DNA of 64,000 nucleotides from Pseudomonadota bacterium (GTDB lineage Bacteria; Desulfobacterota; Desulfobulbia; Desulfobulbales; Desulfocapsaceae): positions 19,698 to 83,697 of the forward strand of contig JAHJNL010000060.1 of assembly GCA_018820855.1 (NCBI GenBank), written 5' to 3'. This document shows positions 38,456-48,071 of this stretch, piece by piece (within the stretch, counting starts at the first letter, position 1; the number at the start of each line of letters is the position of its first letter). Below the pieces are notes generated by a model. The model ran no database searches, was not told the origin of the DNA, and saw only the letters and a program-made list of their open reading frames with translations. The position numbers and the translations under genes are program-made.

Positions 38456-38479
38456 TTCACGGCTGAAGCCGCTCTCACA
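38456..38479 (-). repeat. REP-like element, copy C
   Basis: Read on the minus strand: TGTGAGAGCGGCTTCAGCCGTGAA. It is nearly the same as copy A. Copies B and C face each other as in a BIME. Confidence 0.65.
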
Positions 38480-38580
38480 AGTGTAAAAATCTGGGCTCGG
38501 AGGACATGGGAGCCAATTTCCTCCGACCTGGCCTAAAGGACCAGGTTCTCCATTTTAAAATAAAGCACAACGTTATCTAC

Positions 38581-39894
38581 TCAACTCTCTCCACCATCGT
38601 CTCCAGGCTCTGGAGCTGTAGAAACAAATGTGACTTTTACCCCATAGGAATCCGCTCCATTTTCATCCTCATAGGCCCATCCCAGTTTGGCCGTGAACTC
38701 GGCCGTCAACTGAAGGCCAAGACCAAAACCCAGATCCTGACTGCCGATTGCCTCGCCAGACTGGTCATTTGTAATTTCAACCTGGTTACCGTGCTGAAAA
38801 ATTGTAACCCGGCCTTGCCAGGTATGCTGAAAGGCATTGCGGATCAGATTCCCAAGCACGATTCGAACCGGACTTTCCGGCAGGATGAGACTGCACGATT
38901 CCGTCTGCAACTCAAGTTCGACATCCTTCTTGTTGAGGAGATACCTCATCTCCTCAACAAGATGCCGGATCATTTCGTCAAGATCAACCTGCTGCTCCTT
39001 AAGCGGAACGGCCAGATCACGGTTCAGCCACAACAGGGTTTCGGTCAGATGCTGCATGGTCAGCGACGCACGGTCAATACGATTGATAACCTGCAGCTGT
39101 GGGGAGCTCCATTTCTGAGACGGATTACTCTCCAGTTTTTTGATCAGTTCGATGTTGTTGCGAATAACTGCGATAGGAGTACGTAATTCATGACTGGTAT
39201 AGCGCAGGAACCGGTGTTCCCGCTCGAGACTTTCCTGCACCGAAGAAAGACTGCTGCGGATCAACATCGCGAACTCATTGAGTTCCGGATAAGAGAAGTC
39301 CGGTGGAGGCAGATTCAGCCGTTCCGAATCAAGTTCCCGGGCCCATTGTCCAAGCGCTTTCACCGGCCGGGAAACGCGCTTGAGGAGCAAAGCGATAATC
39401 GCCGCCAACGTCACGGCGATGGATAAACTGATGAGCAGCAATAACTGCAAACTTCGCGCAGCATTGCGGCCAACAAGCTTAGAGGCCGTACTCCGATCGA
39501 GCCGACGACTGACAAACAATGTGTCGTCCCCCTGCTTATACCGCATGGCAAAGTAAATAATATCCGGCGGAGCAAAACCGCCGGAATCGTTGTGCTTGAA
39601 GAGTATCCCGGATTCGGTCGGAGGCTGCGCAAAGGCCTGCCGGATCTCTCTTGGCATCTGCTGCCACTGTTCGGCTATCTGATAGCCGCTGAAACTGTTG
39701 AGGGCACGGCGCTGAATAGCCGGGATGGATTTGAGATAACTGACGGCAGACTCTGCCATGTTGCTGGCCGTAATGCTGTCCATGCCGCGCACGAAATAGT
39801 GTGCGCTCAACAGGGAGTAACCGATAACCAGGACGATACCAAAAGAGAGAAAGGCCAGAATAATGAAGAGTTTTAAGCTGAGCTGCCGTTTCAT
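38581..39894 (-). CDS. Sensor histidine kinase of pump 2 operon
   Basis: 437 residues: TM1 about 8-32, periplasmic domain of about 110 residues, TM2 about 147-168, HAMP-like linker, dimerisation domain with TSHELRTPIAVI (His about 235), and an ATPase domain with N-box GNLIRNAFQH and a G-box LGFGLGLQL. The ATPase domain is short and the C-terminus ends in an acidic tail. It overlaps the regulator gene by 4 bases (ATGA type) and is the last gene of the five-gene operon, so pump and sensor are expressed together. Confidence 0.88.
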   Translation of the reverse strand: MKRQLSLKLFIILAFLSFGIVLVIGYSLLSAHYFVRGMDSITASNMAESAVSYLKSIPAIQRRALNSFSGYQIAEQWQQMPREIRQAFAQPPTESGILFKHNDSGGFAPPDIIYFAMRYKQGDDTLFVSRRLDRSTASKLVGRNAARSLQLLLLISLSIAVTLAAIIALLLKRVSRPVKALGQWARELDSERLNLPPPDFSYPELNEFAMLIRSSLSSVQESLEREHRFLRYTSHELRTPIAVIRNNIELIKKLESNPSQKWSSPQLQVINRIDRASLTMQHLTETLLWLNRDLAVPLKEQQVDLDEMIRHLVEEMRYLLNKKDVELELQTESCSLILPESPVRIVLGNLIRNAFQHTWQGRVTIFQHGNQVEITNDQSGEAIGSQDLGFGLGLQLTAEFTAKLGWAYEDENGADSYGVKVTFVSTAPEPGDDGGES

Positions 39895-40568
39895 GACTGA
39901 CCCTTTCCCTTCAAGGCAAAACCGTGACCGGCAACTGTTTGCAACAGAGGATTGGAAAATGGTGCATCAATTGCCTTGCGCAGATGAAAGAGATGCACCT
40001 TCAGACTGTCACTGTCGGGTATCTCATTTCCCCATACAGCTTCCTCCAGGGTCTGACGCGTAACCACTGCAGGCGAGGCACGCAGCAGGGCTTCCAGTAA
40101 TTTCCAGCCGATGGGAGAGACTTTGATCGGCAGACCGCTGCGCATGACGGTTTTAGCGCTGAAATCCATTTCAAGATCCCCGCAGGATAATTTTTGCATC
40201 TGGCCGCTACGCCGGCGCGCCAACGCCTGCAACCTGACCACCAACTCCTGCAATTCAAAGGGTTTGACCAGGTAATCGTCAGTTCCTGCCTGGAACCCGG
40301 CCAGTTTGTCGTCCAGATGATCACGGGCGGTCAACATCAGGATTGGTGTATCGTCTCCTGCGGCACGCAGCTGCTGACAAAGACTCAGACCGTCGAGCCG
40401 GGGCAGATTGAGATCAAGCAAGAGCACATTATAACTGTTCTCCATGGCCAACTGCAGACCGGCCATGCCGTTACTGGCATAATCGCAGCGGATCTTCTCC
40501 AGCTCCAGATACTGCTCAACCGTTTCCGCCAGATCAAGATCATCCTCGACCAGAAGCACGTTCAACAT
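39891..40568 (-). CDS. OmpR-family response regulator of pump 2 operon
   Basis: 225 residues: receiver domain with VEDD, phosphoacceptor Asp 52 (LLDLNLPRLDG), MLTARD and VKPFE, then a winged-helix DNA-binding domain (DSLKVHLFHLRKAID, VAGHGFAL). It overlaps the permease gene by 7 bases and the kinase by 4. It probably activates the operon it belongs to. Confidence 0.9.
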   Translation of the reverse strand: MLNVLLVEDDLDLAETVEQYLELEKIRCDYASNGMAGLQLAMENSYNVLLLDLNLPRLDGLSLCQQLRAAGDDTPILMLTARDHLDDKLAGFQAGTDDYLVKPFELQELVVRLQALARRRSGQMQKLSCGDLEMDFSAKTVMRSGLPIKVSPIGWKLLEALLRASPAVVTRQTLEEAVWGNEIPDSDSLKVHLFHLRKAIDAPFSNPLLQTVAGHGFALKGKGQS

Positions 40569-43500
40569 GGCTGTCGCTCCTCCCTGCCTGGTTGCAATCG
40601 TTGTTTGAGTACTCCGAGCCAGGTGCTGATATCATGATGAATCAACAGCAGAGTCGGTATTAATATGAGCGTGATCACCGTCGCAAACATGATACCATAG
40701 GCAAGTGATACCGCTGCCGGAATCAGAAACTGCGCCTGCGTTGAGGTTTCTCCAAGCAAAGGCCACAGGCCGGCAAAGGTGGTGAATGAGGTCAGCAGGA
40801 CAGCTCGCAGACGACTGCGGCAGGCCAGGATGATCGCTTCGTGCAAATGCCCGGCATCGGGTTTCAGTGTGTTGAAGCGAGACACCAGCAACAGACTGTC
40901 ATTCACCACCACCCCGCTGAGAGCAATAATGCCGTTCAGTGACAGTATACCCAAGGAGAGGTCATTAAGCCAGTGTCCGAGAATAGCCCCGACAATCCCG
41001 AAAGGGATAGCAGTCATTATCAGTACAGGCTGGACGTAGGATTTTAAAGGGATGGCCAGCAGGATATAGATCATCAGCAGGGCCAGGAGAAACATTTTAC
41101 CCATGGAGTTCTGGGTTTCCGCCTGTTCTTCCGCTTCCCCGCCAAAATGGATGGAAAGACCGGGATACCGCCCTGTGAGGATCGGCGCCTCTTCCGTCTG
41201 CAGGATTTTGACCAGTTCGGTTACTGACAGGATGTCCTTATCAACATCGGCCGATATATAAACGGCACGCTTCCCGTCAATACGGGTGATTGCATCTCGG
41301 GTGTAACCGTAGCTTATGGTCGCCACACTTGAAAGAGGAATCACACTGCCGTCACTGCTGCGTACCCTGGCATTAAGCACATCCGCCGGATTCTGCCGCG
41401 CTGCTTCCGGATAGCGCACCTTGACCTCAATCTCATCACTGTTGCGTTGATAACGCTGGACCACCTGACCGCTGAAGGCCTGCAGCACCTGCTCAGCAAG
41501 GGCCGTTGTTGTCATGCCGAGGGCACGACCCTGTTGCGTTAACTCTATATGCAACTGTGGCTGCCCGGGTTCCAGGTTATCTTCGATACCGCTGACACCC
41601 ACCATTTTTCCGAGTTGCACTTTGAGATCCTCACCTGCCGCAGTCAGCACCTCATCGTCACTTGCTCGCAGTTCAATGCGCAACGCCTCCACCATTCTCG
41701 GCGCATTCTGAATGCTCAGAGTCCGTGTGCCTTCCGGCATTCCAGAAAGCTCCTGCCAGCGCCGGGTAAAGGCATTGATATCGTAGGGTGCATCACTTTC
41801 AAGTTCAACAGTGATTTTACCGGATTGATCCCCTTCGGATAGGACCTGCAGATTGGCAATAGCGGATTTCCCTGCATTACTGCCACGCAGTTCGCAGTCA
41901 GTTTCATAGGCACTGCTTTCGAGGAGATTGAGAGCGGCATGGGTCTGGCCAAAACTGGTGTCATTTTGCATGATCAATTCTGCACGCACGGTATCACCCG
42001 GGATATCCGGAAAAAAGCTTACGCGCAGAGCACCGGTAAAGGGCATGGCTATCACCAGGGCAAAGAGGGCGACAAAGAGAATGACAACGGCATAGCGATA
42101 ACTCAGTGCCAGTTCAATGAGCGGTTGATAACAACGGGCACTGAACCAGTTCAGACTGTAATCGGCCCCATGCTGTATTATCTGCCAGCCCCGAAGCAAT
42201 GGATTACGGCTCCTGTTTTTCCGGGTATTCAAATGGGCCAGATGGGCAGGTAAAATAAACTTGGATTCGATGACTGAAAGTACCAGACAGATGGCAACCA
42301 CAGTGGCGAACTGAGAATAGAGCTGACCGAGACCGCCACTGATTCTGGACAGTGCATAAAATGCCGCCACCGTGGTAAAAACCCCAAAGAGGGTGGGAAT
42401 TGCCACCTGCAGGGTTCCCTTGATAATACTCTCCCGGGTGTCCCCTTCAGCGGCACGCACCGTATAAATACTTTCTCCAACCACCACGGCATCGTCAACC
42501 ACAATACCCAGTGCCATGATAAAACCAAAGGTAGTGAATTCATTCAGCGACAGACCGATAAAAGTCGTTCCCATACAATAGAGTGTGCCGAAGAAAATAA
42601 AGGGCAGCCCCATGGCCACCCAGAAAGCTACAGTCAGGTTGAGAAACAGGGCCAGCAGCACAAAAACCAGAAAGATGCCGGTCCCTGCATTTTTGACCAG
42701 CAGTTGCAGGCGCTCGTTGATGGATGTACTGCGATCATTCCAGGTTGCCAGTTCCACTCCCTGCACCAGTTTTCCGTTTGTCTGCCACTCTGCGGCGACT
42801 TTGCGGGCTCCCGCAACAGAATCGGAGATATCGTCCTCACCGGTGGTAATCACCTGCAGGGCAATACTGTTTTGTCCGTTAAAACGAGAAAGGACCGAGG
42901 TATTGTCATCATATGTATCGCTGATGGTCGCGACCTCGCCGAGCAGCAACTGTCGACCGTTATTTGTTGTCAGCAGCGGGATAGCTGCAAACTCATCCTT
43001 CAAATAGGCCTGCTGGGAAGCCTTGAGCTGCAGATAGAGCTGTTCATTGCGCAGCACAGCGGTCATACTGTTCGAAGAACCCTGGTTAATGACATCTTCG
43101 ACATCCGACAGAGACAAACCATAGGCCTGAAGCCGCCCCTCATCAATCTCTATAACCATCATGGGATCCAGCCAGCCCGAGATACTGACCCTGCTGATAG
43201 AGGGACTGGCCAATAAATCAGACTTCAGCTCATCGGTGAGCTGCTGCAGCGTGTAGCGATCAACCGGACCGTAAAGTTGCAGCCACAGAGCATGTTCCTC
43301 ACGTTCGGCTTTTTCAATTACCGGGTTCTTTGCATCAGCGGGAAAGGTTGAAATGGCGTCGACCTTGGCCTTGACATCTTTTAAGAGGGTATCGAGGTCG
43401 TGGTCGTCCTTTTTTTCAATGGAAACAGTGACGCCGCTGCCGGTGGAGGTGCTTGTGATAGTTTTGATCCCGGTGACATCCTCCAGCTGATCTTCAATCT

Positions 43501-43711
43501 TAATCGCCAGCCCTTCTTCAGCCTGCCTGGCCGAACCACTCTCGTAAGAGACAGAAACGGTCATCCTGTCCGGTTCCATACTGGGAAAAGCCTCTTTACG
43601 TAAACTGCCTGCCTGCAACACTCCCAGAACAATGACAAGTATCATCAGGAGATTGGCGGCAACCGGATTGGCAATAAACCAGGGGATAATGCCTTTCATT
43701 CCATTATTCAT
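40562..43711 (-). CDS. RND efflux permease (AcrB/HAE-like), pump 2
   Basis: 1049 residues with the full duplicated RND layout. The N-terminus IPWFIANPVAANLLMILVIVLG contains TM1; the TM4 acid pair is in LGIVVDDAVVVGESIYT; the second half has the matching helices (FGIVGAILGHWLNDLSLGILSLNG). It is only a distant paralogue of pump 1. The gene overlaps the adaptor by 8 bases and the response regulator by 7. Substrate unknown. Confidence 0.9.
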   Translation of the reverse strand: MNNGMKGIIPWFIANPVAANLLMILVIVLGVLQAGSLRKEAFPSMEPDRMTVSVSYESGSARQAEEGLAIKIEDQLEDVTGIKTITSTSTGSGVTVSIEKKDDHDLDTLLKDVKAKVDAISTFPADAKNPVIEKAEREEHALWLQLYGPVDRYTLQQLTDELKSDLLASPSISRVSISGWLDPMMVIEIDEGRLQAYGLSLSDVEDVINQGSSNSMTAVLRNEQLYLQLKASQQAYLKDEFAAIPLLTTNNGRQLLLGEVATISDTYDDNTSVLSRFNGQNSIALQVITTGEDDISDSVAGARKVAAEWQTNGKLVQGVELATWNDRSTSINERLQLLVKNAGTGIFLVFVLLALFLNLTVAFWVAMGLPFIFFGTLYCMGTTFIGLSLNEFTTFGFIMALGIVVDDAVVVGESIYTVRAAEGDTRESIIKGTLQVAIPTLFGVFTTVAAFYALSRISGGLGQLYSQFATVVAICLVLSVIESKFILPAHLAHLNTRKNRSRNPLLRGWQIIQHGADYSLNWFSARCYQPLIELALSYRYAVVILFVALFALVIAMPFTGALRVSFFPDIPGDTVRAELIMQNDTSFGQTHAALNLLESSAYETDCELRGSNAGKSAIANLQVLSEGDQSGKITVELESDAPYDINAFTRRWQELSGMPEGTRTLSIQNAPRMVEALRIELRASDDEVLTAAGEDLKVQLGKMVGVSGIEDNLEPGQPQLHIELTQQGRALGMTTTALAEQVLQAFSGQVVQRYQRNSDEIEVKVRYPEAARQNPADVLNARVRSSDGSVIPLSSVATISYGYTRDAITRIDGKRAVYISADVDKDILSVTELVKILQTEEAPILTGRYPGLSIHFGGEAEEQAETQNSMGKMFLLALLMIYILLAIPLKSYVQPVLIMTAIPFGIVGAILGHWLNDLSLGILSLNGIIALSGVVVNDSLLLVSRFNTLKPDAGHLHEAIILACRSRLRAVLLTSFTTFAGLWPLLGETSTQAQFLIPAAVSLAYGIMFATVITLILIPTLLLIHHDISTWLGVLKQRLQPGREERQPC

Positions 43712-44876
43712 TTACAACCTCTCCAGTAGGGTTTACCATCATTCCCGGCAGATAGCTGCTGAGCGGATGGACCAGGACCTGCTGTGAGGTCGCTGCCAAT
43801 GCTGCCGGAACACTAAGGTAAATCGAATCACCAGCACTGAATACAGGTTCGCTCAAAAACCGGTCCAGGGTGCTGCCGTCCTTGACGTACCAGATTTCGC
43901 CCTGTTGGCTGAGAGCAGAACTCGGCAACTGCCAGAGCCTCTCCAGGCGACGACCAGCCAATTCAACCTTGAGAAAGGTTCCGTTTAACAGGGCAGGAGA
44001 CTGATCCAGTGGCTGATCGACAGCAACAATCAGAGAACGCTTTCGAGTCGTTCCGTCAAGATGCTGTTCAACACGATCCACTCGACCGGACCAACTCTGG
44101 CCATCTTCGACACTGGTCAGTTTCACCCACCATTGCCCGCCAATTAGGGTCGCCGTATCGGGCAGATTATTCCAGTCACGGCCCGACAATGCCACGGCGA
44201 CTTCCACCCGGTCTGAACTGTACAATTTTGCCAACTCAGTTCCGGCCTGCACATAACTCCCCGGTGCCACCAGCCGTTCCACTACCAATGCGTTAAACGG
44301 AGCAACAATCCGGGTTTGTCTGAGATCCTTGCGAGCACCTGCCAATGCAGCTTCGGCGTTCACCACAGCAGCTTGCGCAACAGCCAGATGGGGCTGGCGC
44401 AGGACCAGTTCAGATTCCGGCACACCTTCCAGTCCCGAAGCTTCCCACTCGGTATTTGCCTGCATCCCCTGTCGCTGTTCTTCCAGCAGATCAAGATTTA
44501 CTGTTGCCAGATCTTTTTCAGCACTGGTGACAGCTGCAAGGTAGTCACTGTCCTCAAGCTTAATCAGCATGTCCCCTGCTGCAACCCGCTGCCCGGATTC
44601 AAAAGTTTCGGCAAGGGCAATTACCTGTCCGGCGACCTGGGCCGTCAGGAGCAGTTCAAAATGTGGCTGCGCTGCCCCGTAACCGCTTATCTGTGCCTCA
44701 GCACTGATGTTTTTGGCCGTAATCACCACGACATCAGGCGGCTGTGCCTTTGTTGTCATGAATGGAGCAGGCCGGTTCACCAATGCCTCCATGCGGTAAT
44801 GGTTGAAAATCAAAACAGCAGCTAAAATAACTCCTGCCGCCAGCACTATGAACCACTGCGAAAAATGTCGAATCAT
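43704..44876 (-). CDS. RND periplasmic adaptor, pump 2
   Basis: 390 residues: membrane anchor (WFIVLAAGVILAAVLIFNHYR), first lipoyl half (HFELLLTAQVAGQVIALAETFESGQRV), helical hairpin with LVLRQPHLAVAQAAVVNAEAAL, second lipoyl half (LRQTRIVAPFNALVVERLVAPGSYV), and beta-barrel domains. It overlaps the outer membrane factor by 4 bases and the permease by 8. It links the two membranes for efflux. Confidence 0.88.
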   Translation of the reverse strand: MIRHFSQWFIVLAAGVILAAVLIFNHYRMEALVNRPAPFMTTKAQPPDVVVITAKNISAEAQISGYGAAQPHFELLLTAQVAGQVIALAETFESGQRVAAGDMLIKLEDSDYLAAVTSAEKDLATVNLDLLEEQRQGMQANTEWEASGLEGVPESELVLRQPHLAVAQAAVVNAEAALAGARKDLRQTRIVAPFNALVVERLVAPGSYVQAGTELAKLYSSDRVEVAVALSGRDWNNLPDTATLIGGQWWVKLTSVEDGQSWSGRVDRVEQHLDGTTRKRSLIVAVDQPLDQSPALLNGTFLKVELAGRRLERLWQLPSSALSQQGEIWYVKDGSTLDRFLSEPVFSAGDSIYLSVPAALAATSQQVLVHPLSSYLPGMMVNPTGEVVNE

Positions 44877-46231
44877 TGGTATACTCCCAGGCCCAGAGCA
44901 AGACCGAGATCAATTCGGTTTGTCAGGCGTTCGTAATAAAGGGTGTCCAGTTGTGTCTCCAGATCGTAGGTTTGTTGTTGTACACTGAGAAGATCAAGAA
45001 TAGTTGCCAGGCCGGTACGATAGCTGTCCTGATAGTTCACAAGGGTATTGTCGGCGCTTGCCAGTGCCGATTCAAGATGCGCCTGCTGTCGGGCCAATGA
45101 CTCTTCCCGCCCAAGTGCGTCTTCAACCTCGTTCACGGCCGTCAACAGGGTTTCCCGATAGATCTGATAGAGTCTGGCAGTTTCCAGTTCCGCCACTTCA
45201 GCCGCTGCTTTCAACCGCCCCCCCTGATACAGGGGAGCAGTGAGCTGACCGAGTAAGGACCAGATCGGATCAGCAAACAGAGCAGCTCTGGGCGATTCGG
45301 CGATATCCTCCAGAACAGCTTTCAAATTGATACTCGGCAGGAGATCTTTGTACGCCACAGAAGTGCGCAAGCCGGCAGCGTCAATGGCAAAGTATGCTGC
45401 TTGCAGGTCAGGCCGACGCTGTAGTGTCTGCTCCGGGAGATCGGTCAACGGTATGTTTACCTGGGGATAGTCTGCAGGAACTTCGACAGTTGACCTGGCA
45501 ATGCGTCCAAGCATGGTCTGCAGGGACCTTTGTTGCTGGGCCAACAATTCCGTATATCCTTCCAGGGTGGCCCGTGAGCTGGCTGTCGAACTGCGGGCAG
45601 TGTCAAGGTCTTCCAATGCTCCAATACCGTTTCGATAGCGCTGGAGAATGAATTGCTCGTTCTGCTGCAATGTTGCCAGTCGACGCTTTTCAATATCAAT
45701 CGCATGCTTGTCGGCTATCAGCAGCAACCAGGATTTCATAACTTCAGCAGCCAACACATCTCTGGCAGACCTGAGAAGTGATTGCTGTTCAGCCACATCC
45801 ATGGCGGCCGCACTGTCTGCATCGGCAAGTTTACGCCACAGATCCAGTTCCCAGCTGATTGTCAGGGCACCGGTATAGCTGCTGTTGCCACCCTCTTCCC
45901 TACCCGCCGAAAAGCCCGCATCGGCCTGAGGCAGACGTTCTGCAGTTACCTGCTGATGTTCTGCCTGCACAATCCTCAGTGTCAGCAAGGCCTGTTGCAG
46001 ACCGGGATTGGCGGATAGGGATTCTGCAAGCAGTTCATCGAGTTGAGGTGAACTGATGAGCTGGTTGAGAAAAGTAATGGACCTGGCCCCATCCGGCAGC
46101 TGCCACTCCGACACCTCCTTGATATCTTGCAGCGTCCGAGCCGTATAGTCAGACTGGGGAGCGAGACTGCAGGAGACCAGAAAAGCCATGGCCAAAGGCA
46201 GAAATCGTCTCAAGAAAGGGAGCGCTTTCAT
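44873..46231 (-). CDS. TolC/NodT-type outer membrane lipoprotein, pump 2
   Basis: About 452 residues. Reading from ATG 46231 gives a good lipoprotein signal (KALPFLRRFLPLAMAFLVSC, lipobox LVSC) with GGAG 10 bases upstream; the longer frame to 46318 adds an unlikely second hydrophobic run. The OEP repeats are clear: LLAESLSANPGLQQALLTLRIVQAEHQQ, SWELDLWRKLADAD, RRPDLQAAYFAIDAAGLRTSVAYKDLLPSI. It is the first gene of the pump 2 operon. Confidence 0.87.
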   Translation of the reverse strand: MKALPFLRRFLPLAMAFLVSCSLAPQSDYTARTLQDIKEVSEWQLPDGARSITFLNQLISSPQLDELLAESLSANPGLQQALLTLRIVQAEHQQVTAERLPQADAGFSAGREEGGNSSYTGALTISWELDLWRKLADADSAAAMDVAEQQSLLRSARDVLAAEVMKSWLLLIADKHAIDIEKRRLATLQQNEQFILQRYRNGIGALEDLDTARSSTASSRATLEGYTELLAQQQRSLQTMLGRIARSTVEVPADYPQVNIPLTDLPEQTLQRRPDLQAAYFAIDAAGLRTSVAYKDLLPSINLKAVLEDIAESPRAALFADPIWSLLGQLTAPLYQGGRLKAAAEVAELETARLYQIYRETLLTAVNEVEDALGREESLARQQAHLESALASADNTLVNYQDSYRTGLATILDLLSVQQQTYDLETQLDTLYYERLTNRIDLGLALGLGVYQ

Positions 46232-46606
46232 TTTGTTAAAACTCCAAACGTTAAAGAAAGACAAAAGTGCCAATGCCCGAAAGCTGCCTGCACACAGCAG
46301 GATTATCCCGGACAGCAACTGATAAGCAGCAAGAAACCTGCTGCATTGACTTCTACGGTAACAGAGTGGCGGTTAAGGGGAGGTTAACAGTTGCAACAAG
46401 GGGAAGGAAAATACCGAAAAACAGAAATAAACAGATGTAACATCTTATTAAGTCAGGATATAAAAAAACAATTCTCCGGCTATTCTTATCACTCTATAAG
46501 TGATAGTTTTTCCGGCAACTTTTTAAGGGGATAAAAAAAAGGAGATACAAAATCGGAACAGATGAAACACTCAGAGGAGGTGTTCGCTTTTTTTGCTGAT
46601 CACGTC
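46232..46606. other. Promoter-proximal region of pump 2 operon
   Basis: About 375 bases between the outer membrane factor and the terminator of the acetate transporter operon. It holds the palindrome at 46487-46505. No ORF with coding character. Confidence 0.4.
46487..46505. promoter_or_regulatory. Palindrome upstream of pump 2 operon
   Basis: TATCACT-CTATA-AGTGATA: two perfect 7-base arms around 5 bases, about 255 bases upstream of the first gene. It is a candidate operator; its regulator is unknown. Confidence 0.45.
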
Positions 46607-46671
46607 AAAAAAAAATCAGGGCTCATAACTGCACAGAGGCTAACCTTATTGTCCTGTACTGTTACGAGCCC
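46607..46671 (-). terminator. Terminator of satP-Cache operon
   Basis: On the minus strand GGGCTCGTAAC (46671-46661) pairs with GTTATGAGCCC (46629-46619), one G-T pair, across a 31-base loop; TGA and nine T follow. It lies 50 bases after the Cache protein gene. Confidence 0.7.
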
Positions 46672-46723
46672 TTTCCAACAGAAAATTGAGAAAGCACAAT
46701 CCAAGAAGCCGTCAGGCCTGGGA

Positions 46724-47203
46724 TCAATACATCATCCCGCCCACATAAACTCCTGCACCGACCAAAAGGTCTTTTGAGGGAACCCTGTAGATGTAAGTGA
46801 CTTTCTTAGATGGTGATTTTTTTCCCGGTTTCGGCCACATATAATCCACCCAGCCTTGACCGGGGTCTTTGGCAATATTGACAAAATGGACGAAAATCGC
46901 CTTATCAGCAGCATCGGTCTGCAGGAGTACATGCTCATTTTGCATCAATTCGGGCTGCATGGGATGGGCCAGCATTTTGCCTTTGAGATCCATAAGAAAG
47001 ACATAGGAATCTTTCCAGACAAAAGGACCCTTGGGGTCACCGATCATTTTAATAGAGGCCTCTAATCCTCTGGCATTGATGATTGCAGCTGCTTCATGGG
47101 TTTTCATAATACATTCTTCCGTTGTTGCCCTTTCCTCGGCAAATGCTTGAGAAGAAAACAGAACGAACATTGATATGGTGAGGGCTATAAGAATTTTTTT
47201 CAT
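46724..47203 (-). CDS. Secreted single-Cache domain protein
   Basis: 159 residues from ATG 47203 (AAAGGATAGAGAAA upstream). A signal peptide (KKILIALTISMFVLFSSQAFA) is followed by one Cache domain (sCache_2): PFVWKDSYVFLMDLKGKMLAHPMQPELM ... GQGWVDYMWPKPG ... KKVTYIYRVPSKDLLVGAGVY. There is no transmitter domain, so it is a free periplasmic binding module. Cache domains of this class bind small carboxylates in chemoreceptors and kinases. It follows the acetate transporter by 55 bases, so an acetate-related role is plausible but inferred. Confidence 0.78.
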   Translation of the reverse strand: MKKILIALTISMFVLFSSQAFAEERATTEECIMKTHEAAAIINARGLEASIKMIGDPKGPFVWKDSYVFLMDLKGKMLAHPMQPELMQNEHVLLQTDAADKAIFVHFVNIAKDPGQGWVDYMWPKPGKKSPSKKVTYIYRVPSKDLLVGAGVYVGGMMY

Positions 47204-47258
47204 TTTCTCTATCCTTTTTTTATTTCTTTTCCTGTAGATACACTCCGTGACAGATAAA

Positions 47259-47825
47259 TTATCTGATCCATGGTTTTCCAACCGGCAGAACATCTCTGCC
47301 AAAGACCTGGGCATAAATGGCATGGGCCATCATATACCACGCAGAGGCTGCGCAGAGCATCAGTTCATACCCTGCAATCTTCGTCATTTCAGGATAACCG
47401 AAATGAGCCAGGTCAAGGAGAATAAAGCCGATAAGGAGCAAGGTAAAGGTTACGGCCATGGCCCCATGAATTCTCATGGCAGGAATCCACATGATAAACG
47501 TATAGATGGTCCAGCCCACCAGGAACCAACCCACATCGGTTGTGCTGGAATGATAAATGTTAAAATGATTGAGAATAAAAATGATACCGAGCGCTATCCA
47601 GAAAGCTCCGTAGGATACAAAAGCACTGTATCCAAAATTATTGCCGCATTTAAATTCCTGAAAACCGGCATACATCTGGGCAAATCCGCCGAATACAAAA
47701 GCAAGCGCCACAATGGGCCCGATATCACACAAGCCTATATTGTGCACTTGCAACAGCATGGTAGTAAGGGCAAATCCTGCTAGACCGACCACCGCCGGAT
47801 TCCCTTGAGTCTTTTCGTTAGACAT
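47259..47825 (-). CDS. satP: Acetate uptake transporter, GPR1/FUN34/YaaH (SatP) family
   Basis: 188 residues with six membrane helices. The family motif NPAVVGLAGFALTTMLL near residue 9 (usually NPAPLGL) and GGFAQMYAGFQEFKCGNNFGYSAFVSYGAFW are both clear. SatP proteins move acetate and succinate with protons. AGGAGG stands 8 bases before the ATG. It forms a two-gene unit with the Cache protein. In an anaerobe that makes or uses acetate this fits central metabolism. Confidence 0.88.
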   Translation of the reverse strand: MSNEKTQGNPAVVGLAGFALTTMLLQVHNIGLCDIGPIVALAFVFGGFAQMYAGFQEFKCGNNFGYSAFVSYGAFWIALGIIFILNHFNIYHSSTTDVGWFLVGWTIYTFIMWIPAMRIHGAMAVTFTLLLIGFILLDLAHFGYPEMTKIAGYELMLCAASAWYMMAHAIYAQVFGRDVLPVGKPWIR

Positions 47826-48071
47826 GAAACAAACCTCCTGGTAAAAATAATACCTCGTTAAAATATCTTATGAAGTACAGCACAATACTCTACTTCGTTT
47901 TATTTTTTTGGGCTTGGTATAGATACCATATAGAATAGGGCTGGTATAGGAAAAGCGGACAGAAAGTGAAGAGTTTTCAGTAGGCTCCAAGAAGCTGTGA
48001 ATGATAATTTTCTCGGGAGAGAAGAAAGGATCTTTAAGCAGAAAGAAATATTACCTGGCACAAGAGCAATC

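Larger units (their letters stand above)
38151..38580. other. Intergenic region holding REP-like elements
   Basis: 430 bases between the end of the pump 2 operon and the tetR promoter. GC-rich, with three REP-like hairpins listed separately; no convincing ORF. Confidence 0.5.
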
